The translations under genes and the position numbers were made by a program. Shown one piece after another: positions 28,796 to 37,875 of a stretch of DNA of 64,000 nt; the first letter of the stretch is position 1, and the number at the start of each line of letters is the position of its first letter. This DNA comes from Maribacter luteus (GTDB taxonomy: Bacteria; Bacteroidota; Bacteroidia; Flavobacteriales; Flavobacteriaceae): assembly GCF_009674825.1 (NCBI RefSeq), contig NZ_WKJH01000024.1:248001-312000 (forward strand), in the 5' to 3' direction. The notes under the pieces were generated by a model. That model saw only the letters and a program-made list of their open reading frames with translations. It was not told the DNA's origin and ran no database searches.

Positions 28796-28803
28796 TATAT
28801 TTG
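28796..28803 (+). promoter_or_regulatory. -7 element of the dnaX promoter
   Basis: TATATTTG, an exact TAnnTTTG match, 45 bases before the dnaX start. No clear -33 TTG. Faces away from the rnpB promoter about 65 bases to the left. Confidence 0.4.
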
Positions 28804-28847
28804 TAAAATAGCCTCGGCAAACAGAATACCTTAAAAACACAAACGAT

Positions 28848-30665
28848 TTGGAGCCATTTATTGTATCAGCACGTAAATATAGACCACAGACATTCAAAGA
28901 TGTCGTTGGCCAACAGGCGATAACCAATACATTGCTCAATGCCATTGAGAACAATCATTTGGCCCAAGCCCTATTATTCTGCGGACCAAGAGGGGTAGGA
29001 AAGACTACTTGCGCCCGTATTTTGGCCAAACAGATCAATCAAGATGGCACGGAACGGGAAGATGAGGATTTTGCTTTCAATATATTTGAGTTGGATGCTG
29101 CTTCGAACAATTCAGTCGACGATATCAGGAACTTGATCGATCAAGTCCGTATTCCTCCCCAAGTAGGGAAGTACAAAGTATATATTATAGATGAGGTACA
29201 TATGCTATCGCAATCGGCCTTCAATGCCTTCTTAAAGACTTTGGAAGAGCCCCCAAAACATGCGATTTTCATTTTGGCCACTACGGAAAAACATAAAATC
29301 ATCCCCACTATACTTTCTCGTTGCCAAATTTTTGATTTTAAACGCATTACGGTCAAAGATGCTGCTTCATACTTAAAATATATCGCTGAAAACCAAGGAA
29401 TTGAAGCCGATGATGATGCCCTGCATATCATAGCACAAAAAGCCGATGGTGCAATGCGGGATGCCCTATCTATCTTTGATAGGGTCGTTAGCTTTTCGGG
29501 AACCAACCTAACCCGTAAAGCGGTTACCGAAAATTTGAACGTCTTGGATTATGATACGTATTTCTCGGCTACCGACCTAATTTTAAAACACGATATTCCC
29601 GGTTTATTACTCCTATTCAATAAAACCCTGTCTTTGGGTTTCGACGGCAACCATTTTATATCGGGACTCGCTTCCCACTTTAGGGATCTTATGGTTTGTA
29701 AACATGAACAGACCATTGAGTTATTGGAAGTAGGTGAGACCGCCAAAAAAAATTATTTGGAACAGTCCAGACTTACATCAAACGATTTTCTATTGCAAGC
29801 CTTGAATATTGCAAACGACTGTGACCTCAAATATAAAACCAGTAAAAACCAACGGCTCTTAGTAGAGCTTTCATTGATGAAATTGGCGTCCATTAACTTT
29901 GGAGCTGAAAAAAAAAATCCTGAATCAGTCGCATTAGCCAATACTACTATTGAATTTATTGCCCCTGCGGCGTTTTACAGGAACATCATTAAACCCCCTA
30001 CCAAAGCCCCTGAAAAAGAAGAAGCCAGCAAAAGTGATGCATTCGACCCAAGCACAACTACTGGAATAGAGCAAAAAAGGACGGAAACACCCCCTACTAC
30101 TACCAACACGGTAAACGAAGTGGTTGTGCAGGAAAATACCGTACAGCCTGCAGTCGAAGAACCCAAGGCAACCATTAAGCCAATATCAATAAAGGGCAAT
30201 ACGAAAAGGGTATCCGGACTTTCAATTTCAAGTTTAAAGGCAAAAAAACAACATGAGATAAATAAAATAGATGTTGTAATCGATGAAAATGACCTGCCCA
30301 AAGAGAATTTCAGCGAAGAAGACATGCAAAAACATTGGAATGATTTTGTGAAAAAAATCGACAATGATGGTAGAAAATTATTGGCATCCAGTTTAAGTAC
30401 CGACATTCCTAAAATGGCCAATGCTACCACCATTTGGATCGAACTTCCCAATGACACCATGAAAAAAGAGGTGGAACGTGAAAAATTCGACCTAATGGAG
30501 TATTTACGTACCAACCTAAACAACCATTTCATTACCCTTAAAATTACGGTCAATGAACAAGTGGCCAAAAAATTCGCTTTTACCCCTGAAGAAAAATATG
30601 AGAAGCTTCGGGAAAAGAACCCGGCCATAGACATTCTACGCAAAACATTCGACCTAGACCTTTAG
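28848..30665 (+). CDS. dnaX: DNA polymerase III subunit gamma/tau
   Basis: A 605-residue clamp-loader ATPase. Domain I has Walker A GPRGVGKTT (about 46-54), Walker B YIIDEVHML and the SRC sensor region (ILSRCQIFDF). In place of the usual four-cysteine zinc module after Walker A there is a short acidic loop, QDGTEREDEDFAFN, leading into FELDAASNNSVDDI. After domain III comes a Pro/Thr/Glu-rich linker (about 380-460) and a tau-like C-terminal domain. The start is TTG at 28848, since the conserved VSARKYRPQTF begins six residues later and no ATG is near. Its last 12 bases overlap the convergent gene. Confidence 0.95.
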   Translation: MEPFIVSARKYRPQTFKDVVGQQAITNTLLNAIENNHLAQALLFCGPRGVGKTTCARILAKQINQDGTEREDEDFAFNIFELDAASNNSVDDIRNLIDQVRIPPQVGKYKVYIIDEVHMLSQSAFNAFLKTLEEPPKHAIFILATTEKHKIIPTILSRCQIFDFKRITVKDAASYLKYIAENQGIEADDDALHIIAQKADGAMRDALSIFDRVVSFSGTNLTRKAVTENLNVLDYDTYFSATDLILKHDIPGLLLLFNKTLSLGFDGNHFISGLASHFRDLMVCKHEQTIELLEVGETAKKNYLEQSRLTSNDFLLQALNIANDCDLKYKTSKNQRLLVELSLMKLASINFGAEKKNPESVALANTTIEFIAPAAFYRNIIKPPTKAPEKEEASKSDAFDPSTTTGIEQKRTETPPTTTNTVNEVVVQENTVQPAVEEPKATIKPISIKGNTKRVSGLSISSLKAKKQHEINKIDVVIDENDLPKENFSEEDMQKHWNDFVKKIDNDGRKLLASSLSTDIPKMANATTIWIELPNDTMKKEVEREKFDLMEYLRTNLNNHFITLKITVNEQVAKKFAFTPEEKYEKLREKNPAIDILRKTFDLDL

Positions 30666-31013
30666 CCTATTCCGCACCCGAATACGAATAGAGATAACAA
30701 GCATTACTATTGCGATAATCAAAAGACCGAAAGCTTCCCTGCCTTCTTCAATATTTTTAATATCACCCTGACCAATTGTAAATCCTTCGAACTTAATGGG
30801 AAAATGATATAAGAAACCTAAAAAACCGAATATCGAAGCGGTCAAAGGAACTATAAACTTTATTTTATCAAACAAAAAACCAAGGGTTACCAAGGCGGCC
30901 ACACCATATACCACAATCCATAAAATAGGATCGGGGTCATTATATTGCAATAATGCCGACCATAAGAACAGAAGTACAAAGAGCCATCCAAAAAACTTGA
31001 AAAAAGTATTCAT
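30654..31013 (-). CDS. TMEM220-like membrane protein
   Basis: A 119-residue protein with four hydrophobic segments (about 5-22, 30-48, 51-68 and 95-111). The start, FGWLFVLLFLWSALLQYNDPDP, with the QYNDPDP turn after the first helix, is the signature of the small TMEM220-type family found in many Bacteroidota and in animals. Function unknown. Its 3' end overlaps the end of dnaX by 12 bases on the opposite strand. Confidence 0.85.
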   Translation of the reverse strand: MNTFFKFFGWLFVLLFLWSALLQYNDPDPILWIVVYGVAALVTLGFLFDKIKFIVPLTASIFGFLGFLYHFPIKFEGFTIGQGDIKNIEEGREAFGLLIIAIVMLVISIRIRVRNRLKV

Positions 31014-31087
31014 TTTATAAATATAAGCACCTTATTTTGAATCGGATGTTGAACCTACTATTTTTGAAAGATCTTAAAACTTAAAAT

Positions 31088-31669
31088 ATGCTTGGCCTTA
31101 AACTACCCACAGACCCAAGATGGGTCAATATTGTAGAAAAGAACATTGATGAAATTCTAACCGACCATGCCTATTGTGAGCAAAAGGCGGCAAGTACTGC
31201 CATTTCTTTGATTGTTTCCTTCCCGGAATATACGGATCTTACCCAAGAAATGATCGCCTTATCCAGAGAGGAGATGGGCCACTTTAAAATGGTTCACGAT
31301 CGCATCATCGCAAGAGGACAAACTTTAGGGCGTGACCGTAAAGACCTTTATGTAGTTGAATTGATGAAATTTTTTCCCAAAGGAGGCAGCAGAACCAATC
31401 AATTGGTGCATCGGTTACTTTATGCCGCCCTGATAGAAGCCAGAAGTTGTGAACGTTTTCGCTTGCTATCCGAAGAATTACAGGACAAGGAATTAGCTGA
31501 GTTTTACCATAAACTCATGGTCAGTGAAGCCGGTCATTACACCATGTTCTTGAAATTCGCCCGCAAATATGGCAATCTTGAAGAGGTAAATCAAAAATGG
31601 CAGGATCTTTTGGACTATGAGGCCAAGATCATGAAAAATTTAGGCAAGAACGAAACCGTGCACGGCTAA
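31088..31669 (+). CDS. miaE: tRNA-(ms2io6A)-hydroxylase
   Basis: A 193-residue non-haem diiron monooxygenase of the ferritin-like fold that hydroxylates the isopentenyl group of ms2i6A37 in tRNA. Iron ligands are visible in the repeated E...EH pattern: DHAYCEQKAAS, REEMGHFKMVHD, the EARSCERF helix and SEAGHYTMFLKFA. Length fits the bacterial enzyme. Single-gene unit, convergent with ppx. Confidence 0.94.
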   Translation: MLGLKLPTDPRWVNIVEKNIDEILTDHAYCEQKAASTAISLIVSFPEYTDLTQEMIALSREEMGHFKMVHDRIIARGQTLGRDRKDLYVVELMKFFPKGGSRTNQLVHRLLYAALIEARSCERFRLLSEELQDKELAEFYHKLMVSEAGHYTMFLKFARKYGNLEEVNQKWQDLLDYEAKIMKNLGKNETVHG

Positions 31670-31689
31670 CTAATTGGAATTATACATAA

Positions 31690-32577
31690 TTAAGACGCCG
31701 AAAAATATAGGCTTTTAATGATTCCGTCTGACAAACCGATTTTAGGAACGAATATTTTTTTGGCACCGCTCCATTTGGTAGCCATTAAGAAAATTCGTGT
31801 GGCAGGAATTATAACATCTGCACGATCCGTATTCAGGCCCAACTCTGATATTCGATCCTCATAAGTAAGGCTGTTCAAAAAATTATATTGGGCATTTAAC
31901 CAGACATAAGATAGGTGTTGGCCTTCCTTTCTACCCGACATCTTATGTAACTTATTTATATTACCACCGGAACCTATGATAGAAATGCGTTCTAGGTCAG
32001 CCGTATGTTGTTTTATCCAATCCTCCAATTTTTTCCAGGTGGCGTCCCCTACCATATTGTTCAATAGCCTTACCGTCCCCAATTTAAAGGATTTCGAAAC
32101 TTTTATAACCCCCTCATTAAAAAGCGTGAATTCGGTGCTACCACCACCCACGTCTATATAAAGATAGGCCTGATCTTTCTGTATCAATTGCTTCAAATCT
32201 GTGGAAGCGATGATCTCGGCTTCTCGTTTACCATCGATTAAATCGATTTTAATACCTGCTTCACGCTGCACCTTTTCTATGATCTCCATACCATTATTTG
32301 CCTCACGCATAGCGGAAGTTGCGCAAGCCATATATTTTTCAACCCGGTTTACATCCATCAAAAGTCGAAAGGCCTTCATGGATTTTATGATACGCTCTTC
32401 ATTATCTTCGGATATCTCCCCAACGGTAAAAGAATCTTCTCCTAAACGAACGGGTACACGTACCAACTCGCTTTTTGTAAATACGGTCTTTTTGCCTTTC
32501 TCCTCAATAACATTGTTTACCAGCAACCTAATAGCATTTGACCCTATGTCTATTGCAGCGAATTTTCTAACTTTCAA
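31690..32577 (-). CDS. ppx: exopolyphosphatase / Ppx-GppA family phosphatase
   Basis: A 295-residue ASKHA-fold phosphatase that removes phosphate from polyphosphate or pppGpp. It shows the phosphate-1 loop AIDIGSNAIRLLV (about 8-20) and the phosphate-2 motif YIDVGGGSTEFTLF (about 139-152). It lacks the long C-terminal HD-like domain of the E. coli protein, so it is the short form. The start is TTG at 32577; the family motif begins at once, so nothing longer is expected. It lies 11 bases downstream of ppk and is the last gene of a polyphosphate operon. Confidence 0.93.
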   Translation of the reverse strand: MKVRKFAAIDIGSNAIRLLVNNVIEEKGKKTVFTKSELVRVPVRLGEDSFTVGEISEDNEERIIKSMKAFRLLMDVNRVEKYMACATSAMREANNGMEIIEKVQREAGIKIDLIDGKREAEIIASTDLKQLIQKDQAYLYIDVGGGSTEFTLFNEGVIKVSKSFKLGTVRLLNNMVGDATWKKLEDWIKQHTADLERISIIGSGGNINKLHKMSGRKEGQHLSYVWLNAQYNFLNSLTYEDRISELGLNTDRADVIIPATRIFLMATKWSGAKKIFVPKIGLSDGIIKSLYFSAS

Positions 32578-32588
32578 ATTGTATGGAT

Positions 32589-34667
32589 TTAAGAATTCAA
32601 TTTGTTTTTATAATAATCATACAGAGCAAATTGGGAACGTACCTTGGGCTTGTGGTTCTTTTTATAAGCATTGTCCTGTTTGGCAGAAAAAAGACGGGCC
32701 TTTACATTATCGCTCCAGCAAATCTCAAACGTATCAATCAACTCCTGCTTAACATCCTCATCATAGATCCTACAACCCACTTCTACCCTATTGTCCAAAT
32801 TTCGGGTCATCCAATCTGCTGAAGAAATATAAACCTTCGCATCATCATCATTACAAAAGATAAATGCCCTAGGGTGCTCCAAGAACTTGTCTACCACGCT
32901 TATGGCCTCTATATTCTCGCTCATACCCTCAACACCGGGAATAAGACAACAAATACCACGTATGATCAATTGGACTTTCACACCTGCATTACTCGCTTCA
33001 TACAATTTATCGACCATTTTATAGGACGTTAAACTGTTCATCTTTATTTTGATATAAGCATTTTTACCAGCTCTGGCATTTTTTATTTCTTTATCGATCA
33101 AAGAAATGAAATAACTTTTGGTATAATGCGGGGATACCACCAAATGTTTGTATTTATTTATTTTATATGTTGTCGTAAAGAAATCGAACACCTTGTTCAG
33201 CTCTTTTAATATGGGTACATGGGCGGTGAAGAGTGTATAATCCGTATATATTCTAGCAGTAGATTCGTTGAAATTACCGGTACTGATAAAACCGTACCGT
33301 TTTATTTTCTCGCCCTCTTCCCGCTCAATAACACATATTTTACTGTGTACCTTTAAACCTGGAACACCGAAAATGAGTTTTACTCCCTCAGCCTGTAATT
33401 GTTCAGCGTATTCTATATTCGCCTGTTCATCAAAACGGGCCCTCAATTCTATTTGCATCGTAACCTGTTTCCCATTTTTTACGGCATTGACCAACGATGC
33501 GGCTACTTGCGAATTTGCTGCAAGTCGGTACACCGTAATTTTTATACTTCGTACCTTGGGATCTAAAGCGGCCTCCCTTAAAAATTTAATAACATAGGAA
33601 AATGTGTGGTACGGTGTGTATTGTAGATAATCTTTTTCAGCGATTTTCTCCAAAATACTCCCTTCCAAACTTAGCCCCTTTATCGGTAAAGGCTCTATGG
33701 TATCATACATTAAATCGTTTCTACCCAGACTTGGGAACCCCATATAGTCCCTGCGGTTATGATATCGACCACCAGGAATTACACTATCGGTTTCCTCTAC
33801 ATTCATTTTTTCTTTGAGAAATTGAAGGGTATCTTGGGCAATGTGCTTGTCGTATACAAAACGTACGGGGTCACTTATTTTTCTTCCTTCGACACTTTTG
33901 GACAGTTTCTCAATAAAACTTTTACTCAGATCGCTATCTATATCTAACTCGGCATCACGGGTGATCTTGATCATATGTGCCGTTATGGACTCATAGGAGA
34001 ACATGGTAAAGATGTTACGCAGACAATAACGAATCATATCATCTAACATGATGATATAATCCTTGCCATCGATTTTGGGCAATACAATAAACCTATCTAT
34101 GCCTTTAGGTATCTCAATAAGTGCATATTTTACGTTTTTTTTGCCCTTGGGAGCCCCTTCCTCAGGAATCAATACCATTTTTACCGCAAGATATGCTGCC
34201 GTGTCCTTTAAAGTAGGAAACTCCGTGAGGTCATTAAGAATAATGGTCATTAAGACCGGACTTACCTTTTTAGTGAAATATGATTTGATGAATTCTTCAT
34301 GATCTTCACTTATTTTCGTCTCATCGATCAAGAAGATATTATGCGTATTGAGTTCTTTGGTTATCTGTCTTAAAATAGAAAGGCTTTTCGCCTGTTGCTT
34401 TATTACGATGCTGGTAATCTCTGCCAATAAATCCTTTGCCGTTTCCCCACCCAATTCACTTTTACCGGTTTTACCAGCATGCACAATACGTTTTACGGTC
34501 GCATAGCGCACTTTGAAAAATTCATCAAGATTATTCGAAAAAATACCCAAAAAACGAAGTCGCTCGATCAATGGCACGTTTTTATCGGCACTTTCCTGTA
34601 GCACCCTTTCATTAAAACTTAACCAACTAATCTCTCTATTTATATATTGATTTTTTGCTTTCACCAT
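32589..34667 (-). CDS. ppk1: polyphosphate kinase 1
   Basis: A 692-residue PPK1 that builds polyphosphate from ATP. It has the N-terminal INREISWLSFNERVL motif, the head domain, and the two PLD-like C-terminal domains. The autophosphorylated histidine is in GVPGLKVHSKICVI (about 430-443), with the conserved ELRARFDEQANIEYA before it and SADWMTRNLDNRVEVGCRI near the end. Full length. Its ATG overlaps the stop of sixA by one base (TAATG) and ppx follows 11 bases downstream. Confidence 0.96.
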   Translation of the reverse strand: MVKAKNQYINREISWLSFNERVLQESADKNVPLIERLRFLGIFSNNLDEFFKVRYATVKRIVHAGKTGKSELGGETAKDLLAEITSIVIKQQAKSLSILRQITKELNTHNIFLIDETKISEDHEEFIKSYFTKKVSPVLMTIILNDLTEFPTLKDTAAYLAVKMVLIPEEGAPKGKKNVKYALIEIPKGIDRFIVLPKIDGKDYIIMLDDMIRYCLRNIFTMFSYESITAHMIKITRDAELDIDSDLSKSFIEKLSKSVEGRKISDPVRFVYDKHIAQDTLQFLKEKMNVEETDSVIPGGRYHNRRDYMGFPSLGRNDLMYDTIEPLPIKGLSLEGSILEKIAEKDYLQYTPYHTFSYVIKFLREAALDPKVRSIKITVYRLAANSQVAASLVNAVKNGKQVTMQIELRARFDEQANIEYAEQLQAEGVKLIFGVPGLKVHSKICVIEREEGEKIKRYGFISTGNFNESTARIYTDYTLFTAHVPILKELNKVFDFFTTTYKINKYKHLVVSPHYTKSYFISLIDKEIKNARAGKNAYIKIKMNSLTSYKMVDKLYEASNAGVKVQLIIRGICCLIPGVEGMSENIEAISVVDKFLEHPRAFIFCNDDDAKVYISSADWMTRNLDNRVEVGCRIYDEDVKQELIDTFEICWSDNVKARLFSAKQDNAYKKNHKPKVRSQFALYDYYKNKLNS

Positions 34668-35152
34668 TATTTTAAGGATTTAGGAAAAATTGTATACGAT
34701 GTTGAGCCCTTTCCTATGGCACTCCAATCGTTGGTATTAAAATTCAGGTGAACCAATCCACTGGTCGGTACATTGTCTATATATTCACTGCCCAAACTAT
34801 TCGCAATATGGGTAAAGGCGTGGTTGTGCCCAAAAATCATTACGGTTTCAAGGCCATTATCCAACTCCTTTACAAATTGTAGAACATCATCACCGGAGAA
34901 GTCATAGAGCGCATTTGTAATTTGAAAATCAGCATACGCAAAATCCATACTTCTCAAAAAAATCATACAAGTATGCAATGCCCTGTTGGCCGGACTTGAA
35001 AAAACGGCATCGGGCCGTATTTTCTTTTTCTTAAAGGCCCCAACCACCAAATGACCATCATTGATTCCTCTTTGCAACAGCGGCCTGTCCTTATCATTAA
35101 CGGAATATTCCCATGAGGATTTACCATGTCGCACCAGAATAAGTTCCTTCAT
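34667..35152 (-). CDS. sixA: SixA-like histidine phosphatase
   Basis: A 161-residue histidine-phosphatase-superfamily protein with the catalytic LVRHGKSSW motif at residues 6-14 (His9) and the second histidine in MIFGHNHAF (about 112-116). Family members remove phosphate from phosphohistidine; the SixA assignment rests on size and motif. First gene of a sixA-ppk1-ppx operon, which suggests a role tied to phosphate or polyphosphate metabolism. Confidence 0.88.
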   Translation of the reverse strand: MKELILVRHGKSSWEYSVNDKDRPLLQRGINDGHLVVGAFKKKKIRPDAVFSSPANRALHTCMIFLRSMDFAYADFQITNALYDFSGDDVLQFVKELDNGLETVMIFGHNHAFTHIANSLGSEYIDNVPTSGLVHLNFNTNDWSAIGKGSTSYTIFPKSLK

Positions 35153-35234
35153 TTTACCTCTTCGATTTAATTCAAACTAATAAAATTAATCAATCGACCA
35201 AAGTATACCGAAAAAAGTTGATGCAATCTTTGAA

Positions 35235-35882
35235 CTAGGGGGCCAATCGTTCTATTTTCCAATCAAAATCTTCCTGTAAACTAAATCGGATCCTATCGTG
35301 TAAACGATTTGGACGCCCTTGCCAAAATTCCATTGAAACGGGCCTCACCAAATAACCACCCCAATAATGGGGACGTGGAATTTCTTTGCCCTTATATTGA
35401 TCTTCCAACGATTTTAGACCGTTTTCCAATACAGACCTTGATGGGATGACCTCACTTTGATTGGAGACTATGGCCCCCAACTTGCTGCCATCTGGCCGGG
35501 ATTCGAAATAACCATCGGACAGGTTTTCCGAGATTTTTTCAGCAGTACCCTTAATAATTACCTGACGCTCCATCGAATGCCAAAAAAATGAAAGGCATAC
35601 CTTCGGATTTGCAGCAATGGCCTTTCCTTTTTCACTCTCATAATTGGTATAAAAAATGAAACCCTCATAGGTGTACCTTTTCAATAGGACCACACGGTTC
35701 TTGGGGAAACCATCCAAACCTATGGTAGAAACATTCATTGAATTGGCCTCGTCAACGGTATTCGATGCTTCTACTTCATAAAACCATTTCTGAAACAACT
35801 CCATTGGGTTGTCTGAAATGGCATCTTCCATGAGTGCGCTTTTTTCGTAGGATTTCCTATAATTGCTTAAATCTTTTTCCAT
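35235..35882 (-). CDS. pdxH: pyridoxamine 5'-phosphate oxidase
   Basis: A 215-residue FMN enzyme making pyridoxal phosphate from pyridoxine or pyridoxamine phosphate. Motifs: RVVLLKRYTYEGFIFYTNYESEKG for FMN binding, ESRPDGSKLGAIVSNQS, and the C-terminal FWQGRPNRLHDRIRF. The ATG at 35882 (MEKDLSNYRKSYEK) is chosen because it matches the family start; an upstream ATG would add 13 unconserved residues. Single gene. Confidence 0.95.
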   Translation of the reverse strand: MEKDLSNYRKSYEKSALMEDAISDNPMELFQKWFYEVEASNTVDEANSMNVSTIGLDGFPKNRVVLLKRYTYEGFIFYTNYESEKGKAIAANPKVCLSFFWHSMERQVIIKGTAEKISENLSDGYFESRPDGSKLGAIVSNQSEVIPSRSVLENGLKSLEDQYKGKEIPRPHYWGGYLVRPVSMEFWQGRPNRLHDRIRFSLQEDFDWKIERLAP

Positions 35883-36008
35883 TGTATCGTAATCTTGAAC
35901 AAGATATACAAAGTTCACCAAAAGAACGGAAAACAGGAAGGCTTCCTCCGTTTTTATTGAAGACTTTTCTTATTACGGCAACAAAAAGAAATTAAGGACA
36001 ATTGTGGT

Positions 36009-36509
36009 TTAAGGGTTTTGCCTTATATAACTGATTTCGGCAGCAACGGGTGCATCCGCAGGATAAGATATGTAATACAAGGTCAACTTTTCATCAACGA
36101 TTTTGAACCTACTGCCATATGCTTCAACATTCAAGTCAATAGTTTCAGGGTTTGGTTGGAAAACTTTATCCCAAGAGGTGTTGATCATTGCTTTTATAAA
36201 GACACTATCCCCTTCTACCCTATATGTGCCTGTATTCTCCGAAGAGCCTATTATTTCCTCAGGATCATCATCTTCAAATCCATAAAAATCGATGGTATAG
36301 GAATATGAATAATCACTAAGAAACCGATATGTAGCCACCATATCAAAATATCGATAATCCCCTTCAGAGCCACCACTGGGAATTACATCGGTCCTACTCC
36401 AAGAACCCAATAAGACTGCCCCATATTCATCGACCGGTACTGAATCATCCGTTTCACAGGAGTAAAAAAGAAATGAGATGAAAAAAATCAAAATAAGCTT
36501 TATTCGCAT
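36009..36509 (-). CDS. lipocalin-like lipoprotein
   Basis: A 166-residue protein with a lipoprotein signal (LILIFFISFLFYSC, Cys18) followed by ETDDSVP, matching surface-directed Bacteroidota lipoproteins. The mature part starts LLGSWSRTDV, then alternating strands with a YRFLSDYSYSYTIDF pattern and a C-terminal LTLYYISYP, as in the small lipocalin-like lipoproteins of this phylum. No specific ligand can be inferred. No other gene is closely linked on the same strand. Confidence 0.78.
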   Translation of the reverse strand: MRIKLILIFFISFLFYSCETDDSVPVDEYGAVLLGSWSRTDVIPSGGSEGDYRYFDMVATYRFLSDYSYSYTIDFYGFEDDDPEEIIGSSENTGTYRVEGDSVFIKAMINTSWDKVFQPNPETIDLNVEAYGSRFKIVDEKLTLYYISYPADAPVAAEISYIRQNP

Positions 36510-36564
36510 TACAGGTTTTCTAAAAAGATACCTTTTTGAATAATGGTTGCGTGGTAATGTTCAG

Positions 36565-37470
36565 TTACAACTCGAACACTTTACCATCTTCTCCCAACTC
36601 CACATTGGGAAAAATCTCCATCGCTTCATCCTTAAACATTTCAATGGATTTATAACGGGTAGAATAGTGACCTAAAATCAATGTACCTACTTCTGCTTTT
36701 AAGGCTATTGTAGCCGCTTCTTTTGCAGTGGCATGCTTGGTTTTGGTTGTCAAATGCGCTTCAGAATCCAAAAATGTTGACTCATGATATAAGGTATGTA
36801 CCTTTTGTATTTGCCCTATGATTTGCGGTAAATAACTCGTATCGCTGCAAAAGGCATAGCTTTTGGGTGTTGCGGGATCAAAGGTCAGAACCTCATTTTG
36901 GATCAATTCGCCATTATCCAAAGTAATATTCTTGCCATTCTTGATATTTTGATAATAGCACTTGTCTATCTTATATTTCGCTACAGCTTCGATATTCAAT
37001 TTTCGTTCCCCTAATTTCTCCCTAAAAAGATAACCATTGGTATACACCCGATGGTTCAAGGGTATCGTTTCTACTGTAATTTTTTCGTCCTCAAAGACAA
37101 GTTCAGGTTCTTTCGACGTTAATTCATGAAAGAGAAGTGGATAATTGGTCCATGAATCACCTAATTTAAGCATTAGGGTAATCACCTCCTTTATCCCTTT
37201 CGGTCCGTAAATATGTAACTCCTTATCGCGACCTAAAAGCCGGAAAGTTGAAATTAGTCCAGGTAAACCAAAAAAGTGATCACCGTGAAGGTGCGAAATA
37301 AAAATATGGTTGATCCTGGAAAACTTGACCTTATGTTTTCGCAGTTGCACTTGCGTACCTTCACCACAATCTATCAATATCATATGGTTCTTTATTTCCA
37401 ACACCTGTGCGGTCGGGTTGGTCAAAGTACGTGGTGTAGCTGCATAGCAACCAAGAATATGTAATTTCAT
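36565..37470 (-). CDS. rnz: ribonuclease Z
   Basis: A 301-residue metallo-beta-lactamase-fold endonuclease that trims tRNA 3' ends. The zinc motif is SHLHGDHFFGLPG (about 60-72), with further ligands in FCSDTSY and GHYSTRY, and the long exosite region GAKEPELVFED-like insertion is present (LTSKEPELVFEDEK). Normal length for the short form. It is followed, on the minus strand's upstream side, by the STAS-like gene 66 bases away. Confidence 0.95.
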   Translation of the reverse strand: MKLHILGCYAATPRTLTNPTAQVLEIKNHMILIDCGEGTQVQLRKHKVKFSRINHIFISHLHGDHFFGLPGLISTFRLLGRDKELHIYGPKGIKEVITLMLKLGDSWTNYPLLFHELTSKEPELVFEDEKITVETIPLNHRVYTNGYLFREKLGERKLNIEAVAKYKIDKCYYQNIKNGKNITLDNGELIQNEVLTFDPATPKSYAFCSDTSYLPQIIGQIQKVHTLYHESTFLDSEAHLTTKTKHATAKEAATIALKAEVGTLILGHYSTRYKSIEMFKDEAMEIFPNVELGEDGKVFEL

Positions 37471-37536
37471 AAAAATTTAAAAAATGAAAGTTAAAGGTTT
37501 AAAAAGGAACTATTACCAATTATTACCTAATAATAG

Positions 37537-37869
37537 TTAAAGCTCCAAATCGCGCTCTATTTCCTCCATTTCAATGATGTCTTTTGCTTCTTGTATGGTC
37601 GGCACCACACATAACTCCTCTGGAACTTCGTCAAAAGAAACCTTTTCGGTAGCCAATACAAAAGATTTTCCCGACTCCCTATGTAAGTTGGAAATAGGTA
37701 AAAATTCCAAAATATCACTTGAGGTAAGTTTTGAGAAAGAAAACAGGTTAAGGATTATATTGTCGTTCTTAAGCTTTGGATATCCTTTTTCAAGATTTTT
37801 TAAAAACTCCTTAATGGAAATATTTTCTTGGAATACGATGGTAGTGGTACCGTCCTTATCAAAAATCAT
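37537..37869 (-). CDS. small STAS-domain-like protein
   Basis: A 110-residue cytosolic protein. Strand and helix order fits STAS domains (anti-sigma-factor antagonists): an initial strand TTTIVFQE, a helix, NIILNLFSF, then the helix-strand unit LTSSDILEFLPISNLHRESG followed by SFVLATE, and a final helix after VVPTIQEAKDII. The phosphorylatable serine would be in the LTSSD turn. It starts 6 bases after pyrB, so it belongs to the pyrR-pyrB operon. Function unknown; the fold assignment is inferred. Confidence 0.72.
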   Translation of the reverse strand: MIFDKDGTTTIVFQENISIKEFLKNLEKGYPKLKNDNIILNLFSFSKLTSSDILEFLPISNLHRESGKSFVLATEKVSFDEVPEELCVVPTIQEAKDIIEMEEIERDLEL

Positions 37870-37875
37870 ATGCTT

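Noticed and set aside
29975-30643. 222-residue open frame antisense to dnaX
   Set aside because: It is opposite a well-conserved gene, has a serine- and phenylalanine-rich composition typical of a reverse-strand shadow, and no motif.
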